Of a DNA stretch of 64,000 nt, positions 40,480 to 50,341 are shown piece by piece (the stretch's first letter is position 1; every line of letters begins with the position of its first letter). The position numbers and the translations under genes were made by a program. Source of the DNA: JADKAV01 sp963769435 (lineage in GTDB: Bacteria; Actinomycetota; Actinomycetes; S36-B12; UBA10799); the NCBI GenBank assembly GCA_963769435.1, contig CAVYLN010000002.1:2046001-2110000 (forward strand), in the 5' to 3' direction. The notes under the pieces were generated by a model that ran no database searches, was not told the DNA's origin, and worked only from the letters and a program-made list of their open reading frames with translations.

Positions 40480-41991
40480 CGGCCATAGCCACCCGGGCAA
40501 GAACTGGGTCACCAACCGCGCGGATCGCCCCGCCACTGGTGATCGGTCTGGTGAGTCTCGGCAACGCGCTGGCGGTTCCGGCATTCAGCAACCAGAACCA
40601 GTACCTGGCCCATGTGATCGGCCCACGGACCCCGGAACTCAGCAACGACTGGCTGGTGGGCACCACCGACCCCTACCCGCTGTTCACTCGTATCGTCGGG
40701 GTTCTCTTCGATCTCGGCGGCGACACCGGCCTCGAGCTCGTGGCCTACCTCGCGACCGCCGCAGCACTCACGGGTGTGTACCTGATCGCACGCACGCTGG
40801 TCGGGGGCCGCGGGGTGCCGATCGCTCGCGGTACTCGTGCTGGGCGCGACGCTGATCCCCTGGACGTCGGCACCGATGCCGGTAGGAAGCCTGTCAGCCT
40901 TCCACGGGGTCTTCGGACAGTATCTCGTCTACAAGCCCGGCTACCTGCAACCGAGTTCGGCCGGAGTCCTGTTGTTGCTGGCGCTGGGACTGTGGGCTGG
41001 GAGCCGGACACGAGCAGGCCGCGGATCTGGGCGGCGGCCGCACTGATGGTCCTGGCCTGTGCGATCCACCCGACGTACGCGATCGTCGCGGGTATCGGAC
41101 TGACAGCGGCGTTGGTGGCGGACCTCATCACCGGGGGGGAATGCGGCGGCTCCCCGGATACGCCGGACCGCTGTGGTGGTGTCCGCGGTGGTCGACGATC
41201 ACAGCGAATCCCGCGGTCTTCACCTCACCCGGGCGGCGAGGCGTTGGACCGGCTGGCCTTCGAGCGGATCGCACACCACACCCTGCGTCTCGACGTGGCG
41301 ATGGTATGACCTGGCCGACCTAGTGTTCGTAGCCCTGGTCGGCGCCGGAGTGGTCCTGGCGCGACCGCTGCGCGGGGGTCGGTGGCTTGGGGTGTGGCTG
41401 CTTGCGGCCACCATCCCCGGACTGCTGGCCGCGCTGGTCGTGGAGTACACGCGATGGACGGAACTTGCGCTGCTGTTTCCGTGGCGCATCACGGTGTTGA
41501 CGGTCCCGATCGCAGCCACGGTGCTCGTCGTGCGGATAGGTGAGGCGCTGCGCCGGCCGCGTCCCTACGCCTGGCGCGTTCCTGCGGTCGCGGCGGCGGC
41601 GCTGCTGGCGGGGTACGGGCTGCACTCGACGGCGCAGGCGCAGTCGCCGGATTCCCTGGAACCCACCGCCTTGGTGCTCACGGCACAACCGGAGGGCGTC
41701 GGACTCGTGCCCTTGCTGGTGGAGAACGTACGGCTCAATGCCGAGGTTCCTATCTACGTCGACTGGAAGAGCCCGCCGTATGCGGGCGACGATCTGGCGC
41801 AATGGTGGCGCAGGTACGACCAGGTCGCGGCCTTCGAGCGCGACCCCGAATCATTCTGCGAGGCGGACTGGACCGCCGGCATCGACTGGGTGCTGCTGCC
41901 TTCGGGTGCCCAGGTCTCCTGCCTGCAGGCTTGGCCGGTGCTCGGTGAGTCGGCGGGATACGTCGTGCGACAGCGCCCCGCCCTGGACTGA
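40476..41991 (+). pseudogene. Multi-frameshifted polytopic membrane protein
   Basis: Starting at the GTG that overlaps the hydrolase stop, the protein reads VIGLVSLGNALAVPAFSNQN, then LSNDWLVGTTDPYPLFTRIV. It changes frame near 40820 (LGATLIPWTSAPMPVGSLSA, VFGQYLVYKPGYLQPSSAGV), again near 41020 (IWAAAALMVLACAIHPTYAI), probably near 41140 and 41230, and near 41305 (WYDLADLVFVALVGAGVVLA). The last frame is open to 41991. Together the pieces make a protein of about 500 residues with roughly ten helices, resembling GT-C-like or DUF6798-like membrane proteins. Several breaks fall by G-runs (for example GGGGGGG near 41135), so sequencing error is as likely as decay. Confidence 0.6.
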
Positions 41992-42013
41992 GTCGGGGAA
42001 TCCGGGGGGCCGG

Positions 42014-42478
42014 TCAGGCGACGGAGCGCTCCGCGGCCTCGGCGATGTCGGCGAGGTCCTGCTGCATCAACTTGCGGGTCGTGCTCTCCATGAGCCGTCC
42101 GACCACCGCTCCCAGGGTCTTGTTCAGAACTCCACTGGTCTGCGCATCGAAGTGCATCGACAGGATGCAGGCGTCCGTACCGACGGGTTCGACCACCAGC
42201 TCCGAGGTGTACTGGGTCCCGCCGTGCTGGGCCTCAGTGGTGTAGGAGTGGCCGGGATCGACCTCAGTGACGGTCATCTCCTCGGTCGCCGACTTGCCGA
42301 ACATCACGCGGGTCTCACGCCACCTGGTGCCGACGTCGAAGGCGGTCCCGTCGTCGAGGCGCTCGACGGAGCGGATGCCTGAGATGACCTCGGGTGACCG
42401 TTCGATCCCCGTGATGAGATTCCACACCACGCCGGCAGGCGCGGCGACCTCGTGGCTGATGTCGATGGGTCCGGGCAT
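42014..42478 (-). CDS. SRPBCC (polyketide cyclase/START-like) protein
   Basis: A 154-residue helix-grip protein. It begins MPGPIDISHEVAAPAGVVWN, typical of the polyketide cyclase/dehydrase SRPBCC group, and continues with IERSPEVISGIRSVERLDDG, RWRETRVMFGK and a long C-terminal helix GRLMESTTRKLMQQDLADIA. The fold binds hydrophobic ligands, and many members have no known ligand. AAAGGAGGT lies six bases before the ATG, one of the best ribosome sites in the window. A perfect 16-bp palindrome lies 37 bases upstream of the start codon. Confidence 0.87.
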   Translation of the reverse strand: MPGPIDISHEVAAPAGVVWNLITGIERSPEVISGIRSVERLDDGTAFDVGTRWRETRVMFGKSATEEMTVTEVDPGHSYTTEAQHGGTQYTSELVVEPVGTDACILSMHFDAQTSGVLNKTLGAVVGRLMESTTRKLMQQDLADIAEAAERSVA

Positions 42479-42515
42479 GCTGACCTCCTTTCGGACTACT
42501 GCCGAGGTTAGCCCG

Positions 42516-42531
42516 CTGATCGCGCGATCAG
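42516..42531. promoter_or_regulatory. Perfect 16-bp palindrome CTGATCGCGCGATCAG
   Basis: The sequence is self-complementary over all 16 bases and sits between two divergent genes, 37 bases from the SRPBCC start. This is the typical place and size for a TetR- or GntR-type dimer operator. No promoter hexamers are obvious enough to call. Confidence 0.4.
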
Positions 42532-42659
42532 AAGGGGTCACGTCAGCCAGGGACCCGCGGAACCGCCGTTCGTACCAGAACGCCGTGGCTGCCCGAGGCG
42601 GTTGCCTCGCGCCGGGATACCGTGGGGGCTCATCGCTGGACGACCCGAACGGAGACCTG

Positions 42660-44372
42660 ATGGCGCACGCTGTCGCGACCGAGGCGCCGCAGGACTCGGA
42701 TGCGCAGCCCGCGGTGCCCCCGTCCCGCCGCGTCTTCACGCTGAAGTTCAGCGGAGTGGGGATGTGGTTCGCGGCGCTGTTCTTCGCGTTCTCGTTGTAT
42801 CCCTCACTGCTGCCGCGCGCAGGCTACGTGCAGGGCATCGCGTCGGGGATCACGGTGATGGTCGGGTATGCACTCGGAGTGGGAATCCAGACCCTTTGGC
42901 GGTTCCTGCAGATTCCGACGCCGAGGCCCTCCCGCGCCAAGATCATCAAACGCATCTTCCTCGTCCTGCTCGTGCTGTCGGTCGCGACGGCCATTTGGCA
43001 GTACGTGGGCTGGCAGAACGAGGTGCGCAGCATCTTCGACCAGCCGTCGACCTCGCCGGTCACCTGGTCGTCCATCCTGGTGGTCGGGGTGCTGGTGGCG
43101 GCGCTGATCCTGGTCATCGCACGTTCCCTGCGCAGACTCGCCGCTTTCGGCACCCGCCTGCTGGGTAGGCGACTGCCGCCGCGTCTGGCGCAAGCGATCA
43201 GCGTCGGGGCACTGGTACTGCTGATCTGGCTGTTGGTCACGGGCATCCTCGTGAACGGGTTCTTCGCAGGGGCGAATGCGATGTTCTCCACGCGCGACAC
43301 GGCGACCACGGAAGGTGTCGTGCAGCCCACCTCGACCTCACGCTCTGGCGGCCCCAACTCCCTGGTTCCCTGGGCGAGCCTTGGTCGCAAGGGCCGCGAT
43401 TTCGTGGCCACGGGGCCCACCGTCGAACAGATCGATGCCTTCACCGGTGGGGGTGCTGTCGAGCCGGTCCGTGCGTACGTCGGTCTGGACAGCGAACCCA
43501 CGCTCCAGGGTCGGGCCGATCTGCTGCTCAGGGAGTTGCAGGTCACCGGCGCATTCGACCGCGAGCTACTCGTGGTGGCCACCACGACGGGCACCGGCTT
43601 CCTGGATCCGGCTGCGGTGGATCCCTTGGAGTACATGTACAACGGCAACACCGCGATCGCCGGCGTGCAGTACTCCTTCCTGCCGAGCTGGATCTCGCTG
43701 CTGGCCGATCAGGAGGCTGTCAAGAAGACCTCGCGCGTGGTGTTCGACACCGTGCATGACTACTGGTCGACGTTGCCGGAGGACGACCGCCCCGATCTGT
43801 ACCTCTACGGGCTGTCGTTGGGTTCGTTCGGGGTGGAGAGCGTGCTGACGTCGGTCAACCTTGTCAACGAACCGATCGACGGCGCCTTCATGTCCGGCCC
43901 GCCGTTCGTGAACCCCCTGCACGACGAGATCGAGGCCGATCGGGATCCGGGGAGCCCTGCCTGGCTGCCGGCTTTGGACAACGGCCGGACCGTGCAGTTC
44001 ACGTCCTCCGGTTCGGAGATCGAGGCGGTCGTCGACGAGCCGTGGGGACCCACGCGGCTGGTGTACCTGCAGCACTCGTCGGACCCGGTGGTGTTCTTCA
44101 ACCAGAAGTTGGCCTTCCAGATGCCGGCGTGGCTGGAGTACGGTCAGCGCGGCCCGGACATCCCCGAGGAGATGACCTGGGTGCCGCTGGTCACGATGTG
44201 GCAGGTGGCCCTCGACCTACCGGCGGCCGGCTCCGTACCCGTCGGTCACGGGCACATGTACTCCAAGGAGTCCAACGCGCAGGCCTGGGCCGCGATGACC
44301 CGACCGGAGGGTTGGACTCCCGCGGACACCGACCGGCTCGTGGCCCAGATGGACGCCGACGGGACCGGCTGA
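42660..44372 (+). CDS. Abhydrolase_9-type membrane hydrolase (paralogue)
   Basis: A 570-residue protein with four to five N-terminal membrane helices (about residues 35-225: GVGMWFAALFFAFSLYPSLL and others). The catalytic half begins NSLVPWASLGRKGRDFVATG, has PVRAYVGLDSEPTLQGRADL, a nucleophile elbow LYLYGLSLGSFG (Ser in GLSLG) and a late GHGHMYS His. The motifs line up with those of 35749-37734 (LIPW, VYASL, GESLGS), so the two are paralogues of the same actinobacterial family. The ATG has GGAGA upstream. It probably acts on membrane or envelope lipids. Confidence 0.84.
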   Translation: MAHAVATEAPQDSDAQPAVPPSRRVFTLKFSGVGMWFAALFFAFSLYPSLLPRAGYVQGIASGITVMVGYALGVGIQTLWRFLQIPTPRPSRAKIIKRIFLVLLVLSVATAIWQYVGWQNEVRSIFDQPSTSPVTWSSILVVGVLVAALILVIARSLRRLAAFGTRLLGRRLPPRLAQAISVGALVLLIWLLVTGILVNGFFAGANAMFSTRDTATTEGVVQPTSTSRSGGPNSLVPWASLGRKGRDFVATGPTVEQIDAFTGGGAVEPVRAYVGLDSEPTLQGRADLLLRELQVTGAFDRELLVVATTTGTGFLDPAAVDPLEYMYNGNTAIAGVQYSFLPSWISLLADQEAVKKTSRVVFDTVHDYWSTLPEDDRPDLYLYGLSLGSFGVESVLTSVNLVNEPIDGAFMSGPPFVNPLHDEIEADRDPGSPAWLPALDNGRTVQFTSSGSEIEAVVDEPWGPTRLVYLQHSSDPVVFFNQKLAFQMPAWLEYGQRGPDIPEEMTWVPLVTMWQVALDLPAAGSVPVGHGHMYSKESNAQAWAAMTRPEGWTPADTDRLVAQMDADGTG

Positions 44373-44386
44373 GGCCCATCTGCGAC

Positions 44387-44873
44387 TAGCGCACCCGCCA
44401 GGTCCGGCTCCAGGTAGTGGCAGTGGTGTCGGGTCCGTCGGCCCGGATGCGGACCTGCACGCGGGCCCTGCGCGAATCCTGGGTGCGGACCGTGATGCTG
44501 CCATCGTCACGGGTCTTGACCGTGATCGCCTGCTCGGGCACGTTTGGGCCTGACGGTGATCCGGGTCCGGATGGTCGGGTCCTGCGCGGGATCGGTGGTC
44601 ACCTTCTGCACCAGCGATCACCTTGCCGGTGCGGGGGATGCGTCTGGCCTGCTGCTCGCGCGACTGACCGTCGAGGTACGTCGGGATGCGTGATGGTCGC
44701 CTGCGGCGTGGGGATCGGCCGCGGACTGAACGACGGCCGGGGGTTCGTCTGCTCGCGGTCCGGTGCCCGCGGGATCGGCCTGCGGCGGCCACAGCCCCGC
44801 CGACGAGCATTCCCATCCCGACGACGACGGCGCTCGCCTGGGCGAGGGTGGGCCGGGTCTTCCGAAAACTCAT
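44387..44873 (-). pseudogene. Frameshifted small secreted protein
   Basis: From ATG 44873 a clear signal peptide is read (RPTLAQASAVVVGMGMLVGG), then the frame turns basic. Other frames supply the rest: IPTYLDGQSREQQARRIPRT followed by GKVIAGA, then PNVPEQAITVKTRDDG, and finally a stretch ending DGPDTTATTWSRTWRVR before a TAG at 44387-44389. At least three single-base shifts break it. The reconstructed protein of about 155 residues is beta-rich and exported, with no recognisable family. It is convergent with the preceding hydrolase. Confidence 0.55.
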
Positions 44874-45097
44874 GGTGCGCCCCTCTCAGGAGGGTCCAGA
44901 GGTTACTCCCGTCGGGGGCGTTCGGGTAAGTCCCGGTCGTGCCAGCTGAGAGGGGGGCGGTGGGCTCTGCGCCAGGTCCGAACACCCGTGGCAGGCTCGC
45001 CGAGCCGGAATCGTGCATATCGGACGTTCCCGATCCGGCTGCTGCCTGCGGCCACCGATCGGTCGTACCGTGGAAGTACCACAAGGGGGTGGTGGCT

Positions 45098-46540
45098 ATG
45101 CGTTACGTGGCAGTTGGGGCGTCGTTGATCCTGGTGTGCGGGGGGATGGTCCCGCTCGCGGCACCAGGTATTGCGGACAGTTCGGCGACGGCCGGTTCTT
45201 CGGTGATGCCGTACGACTTCGACGGCGACGGGTACGCCGACATGACCGTCGGGGTCGTCGGGGAGGACCTGCGCGGCGTGAACGGACGCCGGCGCGGCAC
45301 AGGTGCTGTACGGATCCAGCACCGGTGTCACGTCCCGCGACCAGATCTGGCATCAGGGCACCAAGGGGGTGAAGGGTGCGTTGGAGCGCGGCGACAACTT
45401 CGGTTGGTCGCTGGCCTCCAGTGACTTCGACGGCGATGGGTACGCCGATCTGGCCGTCGGTGTTCCCAACGAGGACATCCGTACGACCAGGAACGCGGGT
45501 GCCGTACAAGTGCTGTACGGCAGTGCGGCGGGGCTGACTGCGCGTGATCAGATCTGGCATCAGGGCAAGCCCGGAGTTCCGGGCGGCAACCAGAGGGACG
45601 ACATGTTCGGTGCAACCCTGGCCGCCGGTGACTTCAACGCCGATGGGTACGCCGACCTCGCGGTCGGACTGCCCTACGACAACAACGGCGCGGTCGTACT
45701 GCTGCCCGGTTCCAGCACGGGACTGACCTCGGCCGGCGCGGTCCGGTTGCGCCAGGGCAAGGCCGGCATGCCCAGCACGCCGAGCGGCTACGAGAACTTC
45801 GGTCGGACACTGGCAGTCGGGGACATCGACGGTGACGCGATCGACGACTTGTTCATCGGTGTGGCCTTCGAGTCCGACAACCTGCCCAGCGACGATGGTG
45901 CCGGTTCGGCCGTGCATGTGCTGCGCGGCAGCGCGACCGGGGTGAATCCGACCGGCAGTCAGTACATCCTGCCCGCGGACCTCGGACTGCCCGTCGTATT
46001 GGCAGATCGGTGACATGACGCTGTCCGACTTCAACGGTGACGGCCGCGACGACCTCGTGCTGTCCTCGAACGTGACCACCGGCGACGGTCGCGGTGCTCC
46101 ACGGCCATACCGACGGGCTGCACCCGGCGGCGCTGACCGCTTCCACGACCCCGGGTACGGACGCGGTGTGGGCGATCCCGTGGTGGGACGACGACAACGG
46201 GCCGAACGTGGCCGTCCGGAGACCTCACCGGGGACGGCAGTCCCGACCTCGCGGTGGAGATCGACCGAGGGGTTCGGGTGGTCCTCGGGACCGCGACGGG
46301 TCTGGGGTTTCGGGAGCCGACTGGGCGGCCGACTTCTTCGAGTGGACCGATCTGGCGGTGCAGCCCTTCAGCGGCGGCAGTCACGCATGGCTGGCTGTGA
46401 ACACACACAACGACGTGGCCGTCTCGCGCGGTGCCACCGACGGGACCTCCGGCCCGGTCGAGGTGTGGAGCCAGGACAGCCCCGGCATCAAGGGCGGCAA
46501 GGAACGCGGCGACATGTTCGGGCAACCCATCGGTCACTGA
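45098..46540 (+). pseudogene. Frameshifted secreted FG-GAP/VCBS repeat protein
   Basis: A signal peptide starts at ATG 45098 (RYVAVGASLILVCGGMVPLA). FG-GAP repeats follow with calcium-binding loops DFDGDGYADMTVG, DFDGDGYADLAVG, DFNADGYADLAVG, DIDGDAIDDLFIG, DFNGDGRDDLVLS and DLTGDGSPDLAVE. The frame changes near 45285, 46000, 46090, 46205 and 46310, and the last frame stops at 46540 after GGKERGDMFGQPIGH. Such proteins form integrin-like beta-propellers on the surface. The longest intact part is 45303-46013. The perfectly conserved repeats across breaks argue for sequence errors rather than old decay. Confidence 0.65.
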
Positions 46541-46681
46541 ACGCCGACGCCGGCGCCAACCCATACCCGGGCGAATGCGCCCATAGCGGCCGTCGGTGGC
46601 GCGTCGACGGTGGTCCGAAAGGCCGGTGTCCGCGTCGCCATTGGCGGGGTTAGGGTCGGTGAACCTGGGAAGGGACACTTC

Positions 46682-48256
46682 ATGGACCGACGTTCCGCAT
46701 TCGTTGTCACCTCGACCGCACTGCTGGTGGTGGCCTTCCCGGCCGCCGCCAGCGCCGACCCGGGCGGTCAGGGCAAGGGCAAGCCGGTTGCGGGTGCCCG
46801 CACGCTCGGCGACCCGTTGCTGCCCCAGGTCGGCAACGGCGGGTACGACGTGGACCACTACCGGATCTACCTCGACTACGACCCCGACGCGAACACCTTC
46901 AACTCCGCGAGGACCACGATCCGCGCCACCGCCGACCGCAAGCTCAAGGAGTTCAGCCTGGACTTCCAGGGTCTGCCCGTGTCGAGCGTGAAGGTCGACG
47001 GCCGCGCGGCCGGCTTCGAACAGGTCGACGCGACACCGGTTCTGAGCAGCAACCCGGCGGTGACCCAGCCGATGAAACTGGTCGTCACCCCGCATCCGTC
47101 GAGCTGGCCGAAGGCCGGCCGCCACTTCACCGTCGAGGTGAACTACTCCGGGACCCCCGAGCCCATCACGGATGCCGACGAGTCGATCGAGGGCTGGATC
47201 CGCGCATGCTTCCCGCTGGCCACACCGCAGACCTGCGACGGGTCCTTCGTGGTCAACGAGCCGATCGGCGCACAGAGCTGGTTCCCGTCGAACAACTACC
47301 CGTCCGACAAGGCCACGTTCGACACCCGCATCCGCGTCCCCGCCGGCAAGACCGCCCTGGGCACCGGTGAGAGTGTGAGCACCACGGACAACGGCGACGG
47401 CACGTTCACCTGGCGCTGGCGTGAGGACGACCCGACGGCCACGTACCTCACCACCGCCACCGTGGGCGACTTCAACTACGTCGTGGACTCCATGACCGAG
47501 ACCTCCACCGGCCGCACCCTGCCGGTCTACAACGCGGTGGACAGTACCGCCACCGCCGCCCAGGCCCTCGCGATCCAGACCTCGCTCAACCAGGCCCCCG
47601 GGCAGTTGAACTTCCTCAGCGACCTGTACGGCCCGTACCCGTTCGACTCGACCGGCGCCGTGGCCGACCGGGCGGCGGGAGTGGGTTACGCCCTGGAGGT
47701 GCAGGGCAAGCCGCACTACGCCGGTGGCTTCAGCAGCGGCAACCCGTCGATCAACATCGGGACCCAGTTGCACGAGATCTCCCACCAGTGGTTCGGCAAC
47801 AGCGCGACGCTGCAGACCTGGGCCGACATCTGGTTCAACGAGGGCTGGGCGAACTGGAGCCAGTGGTACTGGAGCGCCCAGGTGCAGGGCGGCACGGACC
47901 CGGCCGTGCGGTTCGACACCCTCTACGCGAACACTCCGGCGGAGGACTGGGAGATCGCCCCCGCGATCCTCGACGGCGACCCGGCGAACCTGTTCGCGTT
48001 CTTCCCCACGTACCAGCGCGGGGCGATGACCCTGCAGGGCTACCGCGAGATCGTCGGGGACCCGAAGTTCTTCGGGCTGTCACGCAAGCTCGTCGCCAAA
48101 TACGAGCACGGCAACATCAGCACCCAGCAGTTCATCGCGGAGGCGAAGAAGGCCAGCGGGTTCAAGGGCGCCAAACTGGCGCTGCTGGACCAGTACTTCC
48201 AGCAGTGGCTGTACGGCGAGACCAAGCCGACCATCCTGCCGGAGGACTTCGCCTAG
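46682..48256 (+). CDS. Secreted M1-family zinc metallopeptidase
   Basis: A 524-residue gluzincin aminopeptidase-like enzyme. A signal peptide ends ASA near residue 25; the N-terminal saddle domain runs from GYDVDHYRIYLDYDPDANTF to about 270. The catalytic motif HEISHQWFGN has HExxH at 364-368, and the third ligand Glu387 is in ADIWFNEGWANW. The usual GxMEN exopeptidase motif is replaced by GVGYALEVQ, with Glu339 at the expected place. The family's C-terminal helical domain is short. It probably trims extracellular peptides. The ATG at 46682 has a GGGA upstream. Confidence 0.92.
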   Translation: MDRRSAFVVTSTALLVVAFPAAASADPGGQGKGKPVAGARTLGDPLLPQVGNGGYDVDHYRIYLDYDPDANTFNSARTTIRATADRKLKEFSLDFQGLPVSSVKVDGRAAGFEQVDATPVLSSNPAVTQPMKLVVTPHPSSWPKAGRHFTVEVNYSGTPEPITDADESIEGWIRACFPLATPQTCDGSFVVNEPIGAQSWFPSNNYPSDKATFDTRIRVPAGKTALGTGESVSTTDNGDGTFTWRWREDDPTATYLTTATVGDFNYVVDSMTETSTGRTLPVYNAVDSTATAAQALAIQTSLNQAPGQLNFLSDLYGPYPFDSTGAVADRAAGVGYALEVQGKPHYAGGFSSGNPSINIGTQLHEISHQWFGNSATLQTWADIWFNEGWANWSQWYWSAQVQGGTDPAVRFDTLYANTPAEDWEIAPAILDGDPANLFAFFPTYQRGAMTLQGYREIVGDPKFFGLSRKLVAKYEHGNISTQQFIAEAKKASGFKGAKLALLDQYFQQWLYGETKPTILPEDFA

Positions 48257-48307
48257 CGCGCTGACGTCACCGCGGGCGTGGGAGGTCACGGCCCGGGCGC
48301 CGAGGCC

Positions 48308-49117
48308 CTAGAGCCCGAGCGGTCCGCGGGCGAGCCGTTCGAACACTCGGTGGGGAAGCAGCCGTTTGACGAAGGTGCCGAGGCGCTCGTCCGTCTTTCC
48401 CACGGTCAGCCGGCGGGCAGGGGTTCCGACGGTCAGCACCTTCTCGACTGCTGCCGCCACCTGCTCCACCGGGATCCCGTTGCGCTCGTCGTGTTCCATG
48501 GTCGAGATCGCCTTGTCGCTGGCTGCGGCGTAGGGACTGTCCGGGTGCGGGTCGCTGCGCCGCCGGTTGTCGGTGAAGTCGCTGACGGCATTGCCGGGTT
48601 CCACCAGAGTGACGGTGATCCCGAACGGCGCGACCTCGTAGGCCAGCGCCTCACCGAAACCCTCGAGGGCGTACTTGCTCGCTGAGTAGTAGGCCTGGAA
48701 CGGCAGCCCGATCAGGCCGCCCAGCGAGCCGATCAGCACGACCCGTCCGCCTCCCGATTCCCGCATGTGCGGCAGCACTTCGCGCACCACCCGGACCGTC
48801 CCCCAGAAGTTCGTCTCGAGTTGTGCGCGGGCTTGCTCCAGAGGGGTGGTCTCCGCCGGGCCGGACAACCCCCAGCCCGCAGCGGTGACCACCGCGTCGA
48901 TCCGCCCGTGCCGGGCCACGACCTCCTGGACCCCCGTGGCGACCGACTCGTCGTCGTCGACATCCATGACCAGCGACTGCCAGGCAACGGCCTGCGGCGT
49001 GCGCCGGCTCGCGCCCACCACGGTCCAGCCCCGGCGCGCGAGGCGGTCGGCGCTCGCACGGCCGATCCCGGCCGACGCCCCGGTCACCAGGCAGACCCTG
49101 TCCTCCACGGCTTTCAC
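48308..49117 (-). CDS. Short-chain dehydrogenase/reductase
   Basis: A 269-residue classical SDR. It has CLVTGASAGIGRASADRLAR (TGxxxGxG), GASRRTP with Arg suggesting NADPH, VVTAAGWGLSGP (NAG variant TAAG), catalytic Ser in VLIGSLGGLIG, and YYSASKYALEGFGEAL with the YxxxK dyad. TLVEPGNAVSDF follows. I use the GTG at 49117 (VKAVEDRVCLVTG); a second GTG at 49108 is possible. The substrate is unknown. It is divergent from a DUF1905 gene across a spacer with an 11-bp inverted repeat. Confidence 0.86.
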   Translation of the reverse strand: MKAVEDRVCLVTGASAGIGRASADRLARRGWTVVGASRRTPQAVAWQSLVMDVDDDESVATGVQEVVARHGRIDAVVTAAGWGLSGPAETTPLEQARAQLETNFWGTVRVVREVLPHMRESGGGRVVLIGSLGGLIGLPFQAYYSASKYALEGFGEALAYEVAPFGITVTLVEPGNAVSDFTDNRRRSDPHPDSPYAAASDKAISTMEHDERNGIPVEQVAAAVEKVLTVGTPARRLTVGKTDERLGTFVKRLLPHRVFERLARGPLGL

Positions 49118-49252
49118 CCTAGTTCCGGGCGTCGCCGGCCAGCCGTTCCTGCAGCCCGCGGGGTTTCCGGCGACCCGCGACCGCGGGCAGGCCCGTCGGC
49201 CGGTCACCTCGAGGCTGTGTCCGGTTTTGCATGATGATCAACGGCGCCGCAT

Positions 49253-49292
49253 CCGACACGCCGTGGCTAGGCCTCTCCCAGCGGCGTGTCGG
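49253..49292. repeat. Perfect 11-bp inverted repeat
   Basis: CCGACACGCCG (49253-49263) and CGGCGTGTCGG (49282-49292) are exact reverse complements separated by 18 bases, in the divergent spacer between the SDR and DUF1905 genes. It may be an operator or a dispersed element; a TGATCAACGG motif shared with 50300 and 51940 lies just upstream. Confidence 0.5.
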
Positions 49293-49378
49293 GAAAGTCA
49301 TCCTGCAGAAACGGTCACGGGGGTGTGGGCTCCGCGCAAGGGGGCCGGCGAATCGGCCCGATCTGCCACTCTCGGTGC

Positions 49379-49687
49379 ATGGAGCACACCTTCACCGCCG
49401 AACTGTGGCTGTGGGATGCACGACGGGCGGACACCTGGACGTTCGTCACCGTGCCGCCGGAGGTCACCGCCGCCATCGAGGACGACGCGGACTCCCTCGG
49501 GCCGCGCGGTGGCTTCGGTTCGGTGAAGGTGCAGGTGCGCGTGGGCGCGACGATGTGGCGCACGTCGGTGTTCCCGGATGCGGAGTCGGGCTGCTTCGTG
49601 CTGCCGGTGAAACGTGCGGTACGGGACGCGCATGGAGTAGGGCCCGGCGACGAACTGACGGTGGCCCTGGAGGTCGTGACGGGCTGA
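49379..49687 (+). CDS. DUF1905 domain protein
   Basis: A 102-residue beta-barrel protein. EHTFTAELWLWDARRADTWT followed by FVTVPPEVT, then GGFGSVKVQVRVGATMWRTS, LPVKRAVRDAHGVGPGDELT and ALEV are diagnostic of DUF1905, a small domain often fused to or beside bacteriocin-protection YdeI-like proteins. Function unproven. The start at ATG 49379 matches the family; the longer frame upstream is poor. It is convergent with the VOC gene. Confidence 0.85.
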   Translation: MEHTFTAELWLWDARRADTWTFVTVPPEVTAAIEDDADSLGPRGGFGSVKVQVRVGATMWRTSVFPDAESGCFVLPVKRAVRDAHGVGPGDELTVALEVVTG

Positions 49688-49698
49688 CCCGGAGCGAC

Positions 49699-50082
49699 CT
49701 ACTCCGGCCGGGTTCCCACGTTGATGATGTTCCCGTCGGGGTCGCTGAACCACGCCATGCGCAACCCCTCCATCGTTGCCACGCCGTTGTCCCACTCGAT
49801 CCCCTCCATCTCGAAGGTGTCGAATGCGACCCCGGCCTCATGCAAGGTCTTGATCTCGGCGTCGAACTCCTCGTCCGAAACCTCGAACGACATCGCGGTG
49901 GCGCGGTTCGTGCCCGCGAAGCCAGACTGGTAGACGAAGAAGGAGGTGTCCCCGGATTTGTAGAACACCCCATTGGCCATCGGTTCACCCGGCGCGAAGC
50001 CGAGCACCCCCTCGTAGAAGGCCCGCGATCGCTCGGGATCGGCGGTGGGCAAAGTGGTGGTAGGGGTGTGATCGGACAACAT
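49699..50082 (-). CDS. VOC/glyoxalase family protein
   Basis: A 127-residue vicinal-oxygen-chelate protein with the paired beta-alpha-beta-beta-beta modules. It has TPTTTLPTADPERSRAFYEG followed by VLGFAPG, then MANGVFYKSGDTSFFVYQSG, ATAMSFEVSDEEFDAEIKTL and MAWFSDPDGNIINV. The final DPDGN motif is typical. Metal ligands are not fully conserved, so catalysis (dioxygenase, glyoxalase or antibiotic binding) is unclear. GGAGGT lies seven bases before the ATG at 50082, which rules out the much longer upstream frame that runs antisense to the propeller gene. Confidence 0.9.
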   Translation of the reverse strand: MLSDHTPTTTLPTADPERSRAFYEGVLGFAPGEPMANGVFYKSGDTSFFVYQSGFAGTNRATAMSFEVSDEEFDAEIKTLHEAGVAFDTFEMEGIEWDNGVATMEGLRMAWFSDPDGNIINVGTRPE

Positions 50083-50341
50083 CGAGACCTCCGACGCTAA
50101 CCGGGCCGGTCGACCCGGCGCCCGGCCACCGTAGGCACGACTCGGTCTGAATCGACAGGGTCCGTTCGGACATTTCGGCTGGGTCGGTCGTGCCGGTGCG
50201 CCGGTCGATCGGCACAGCGGCGCCAGCCGCGGGGAATGGGCCCGTGACCTGATCGCACCGGGCACCGCCGCCGGGGGCGCGGCGACCCATGGTGGGTTGT
50301 TGATCAACGGTCTAGACTCCCGGCATCGAGAGGGAGTTCTC

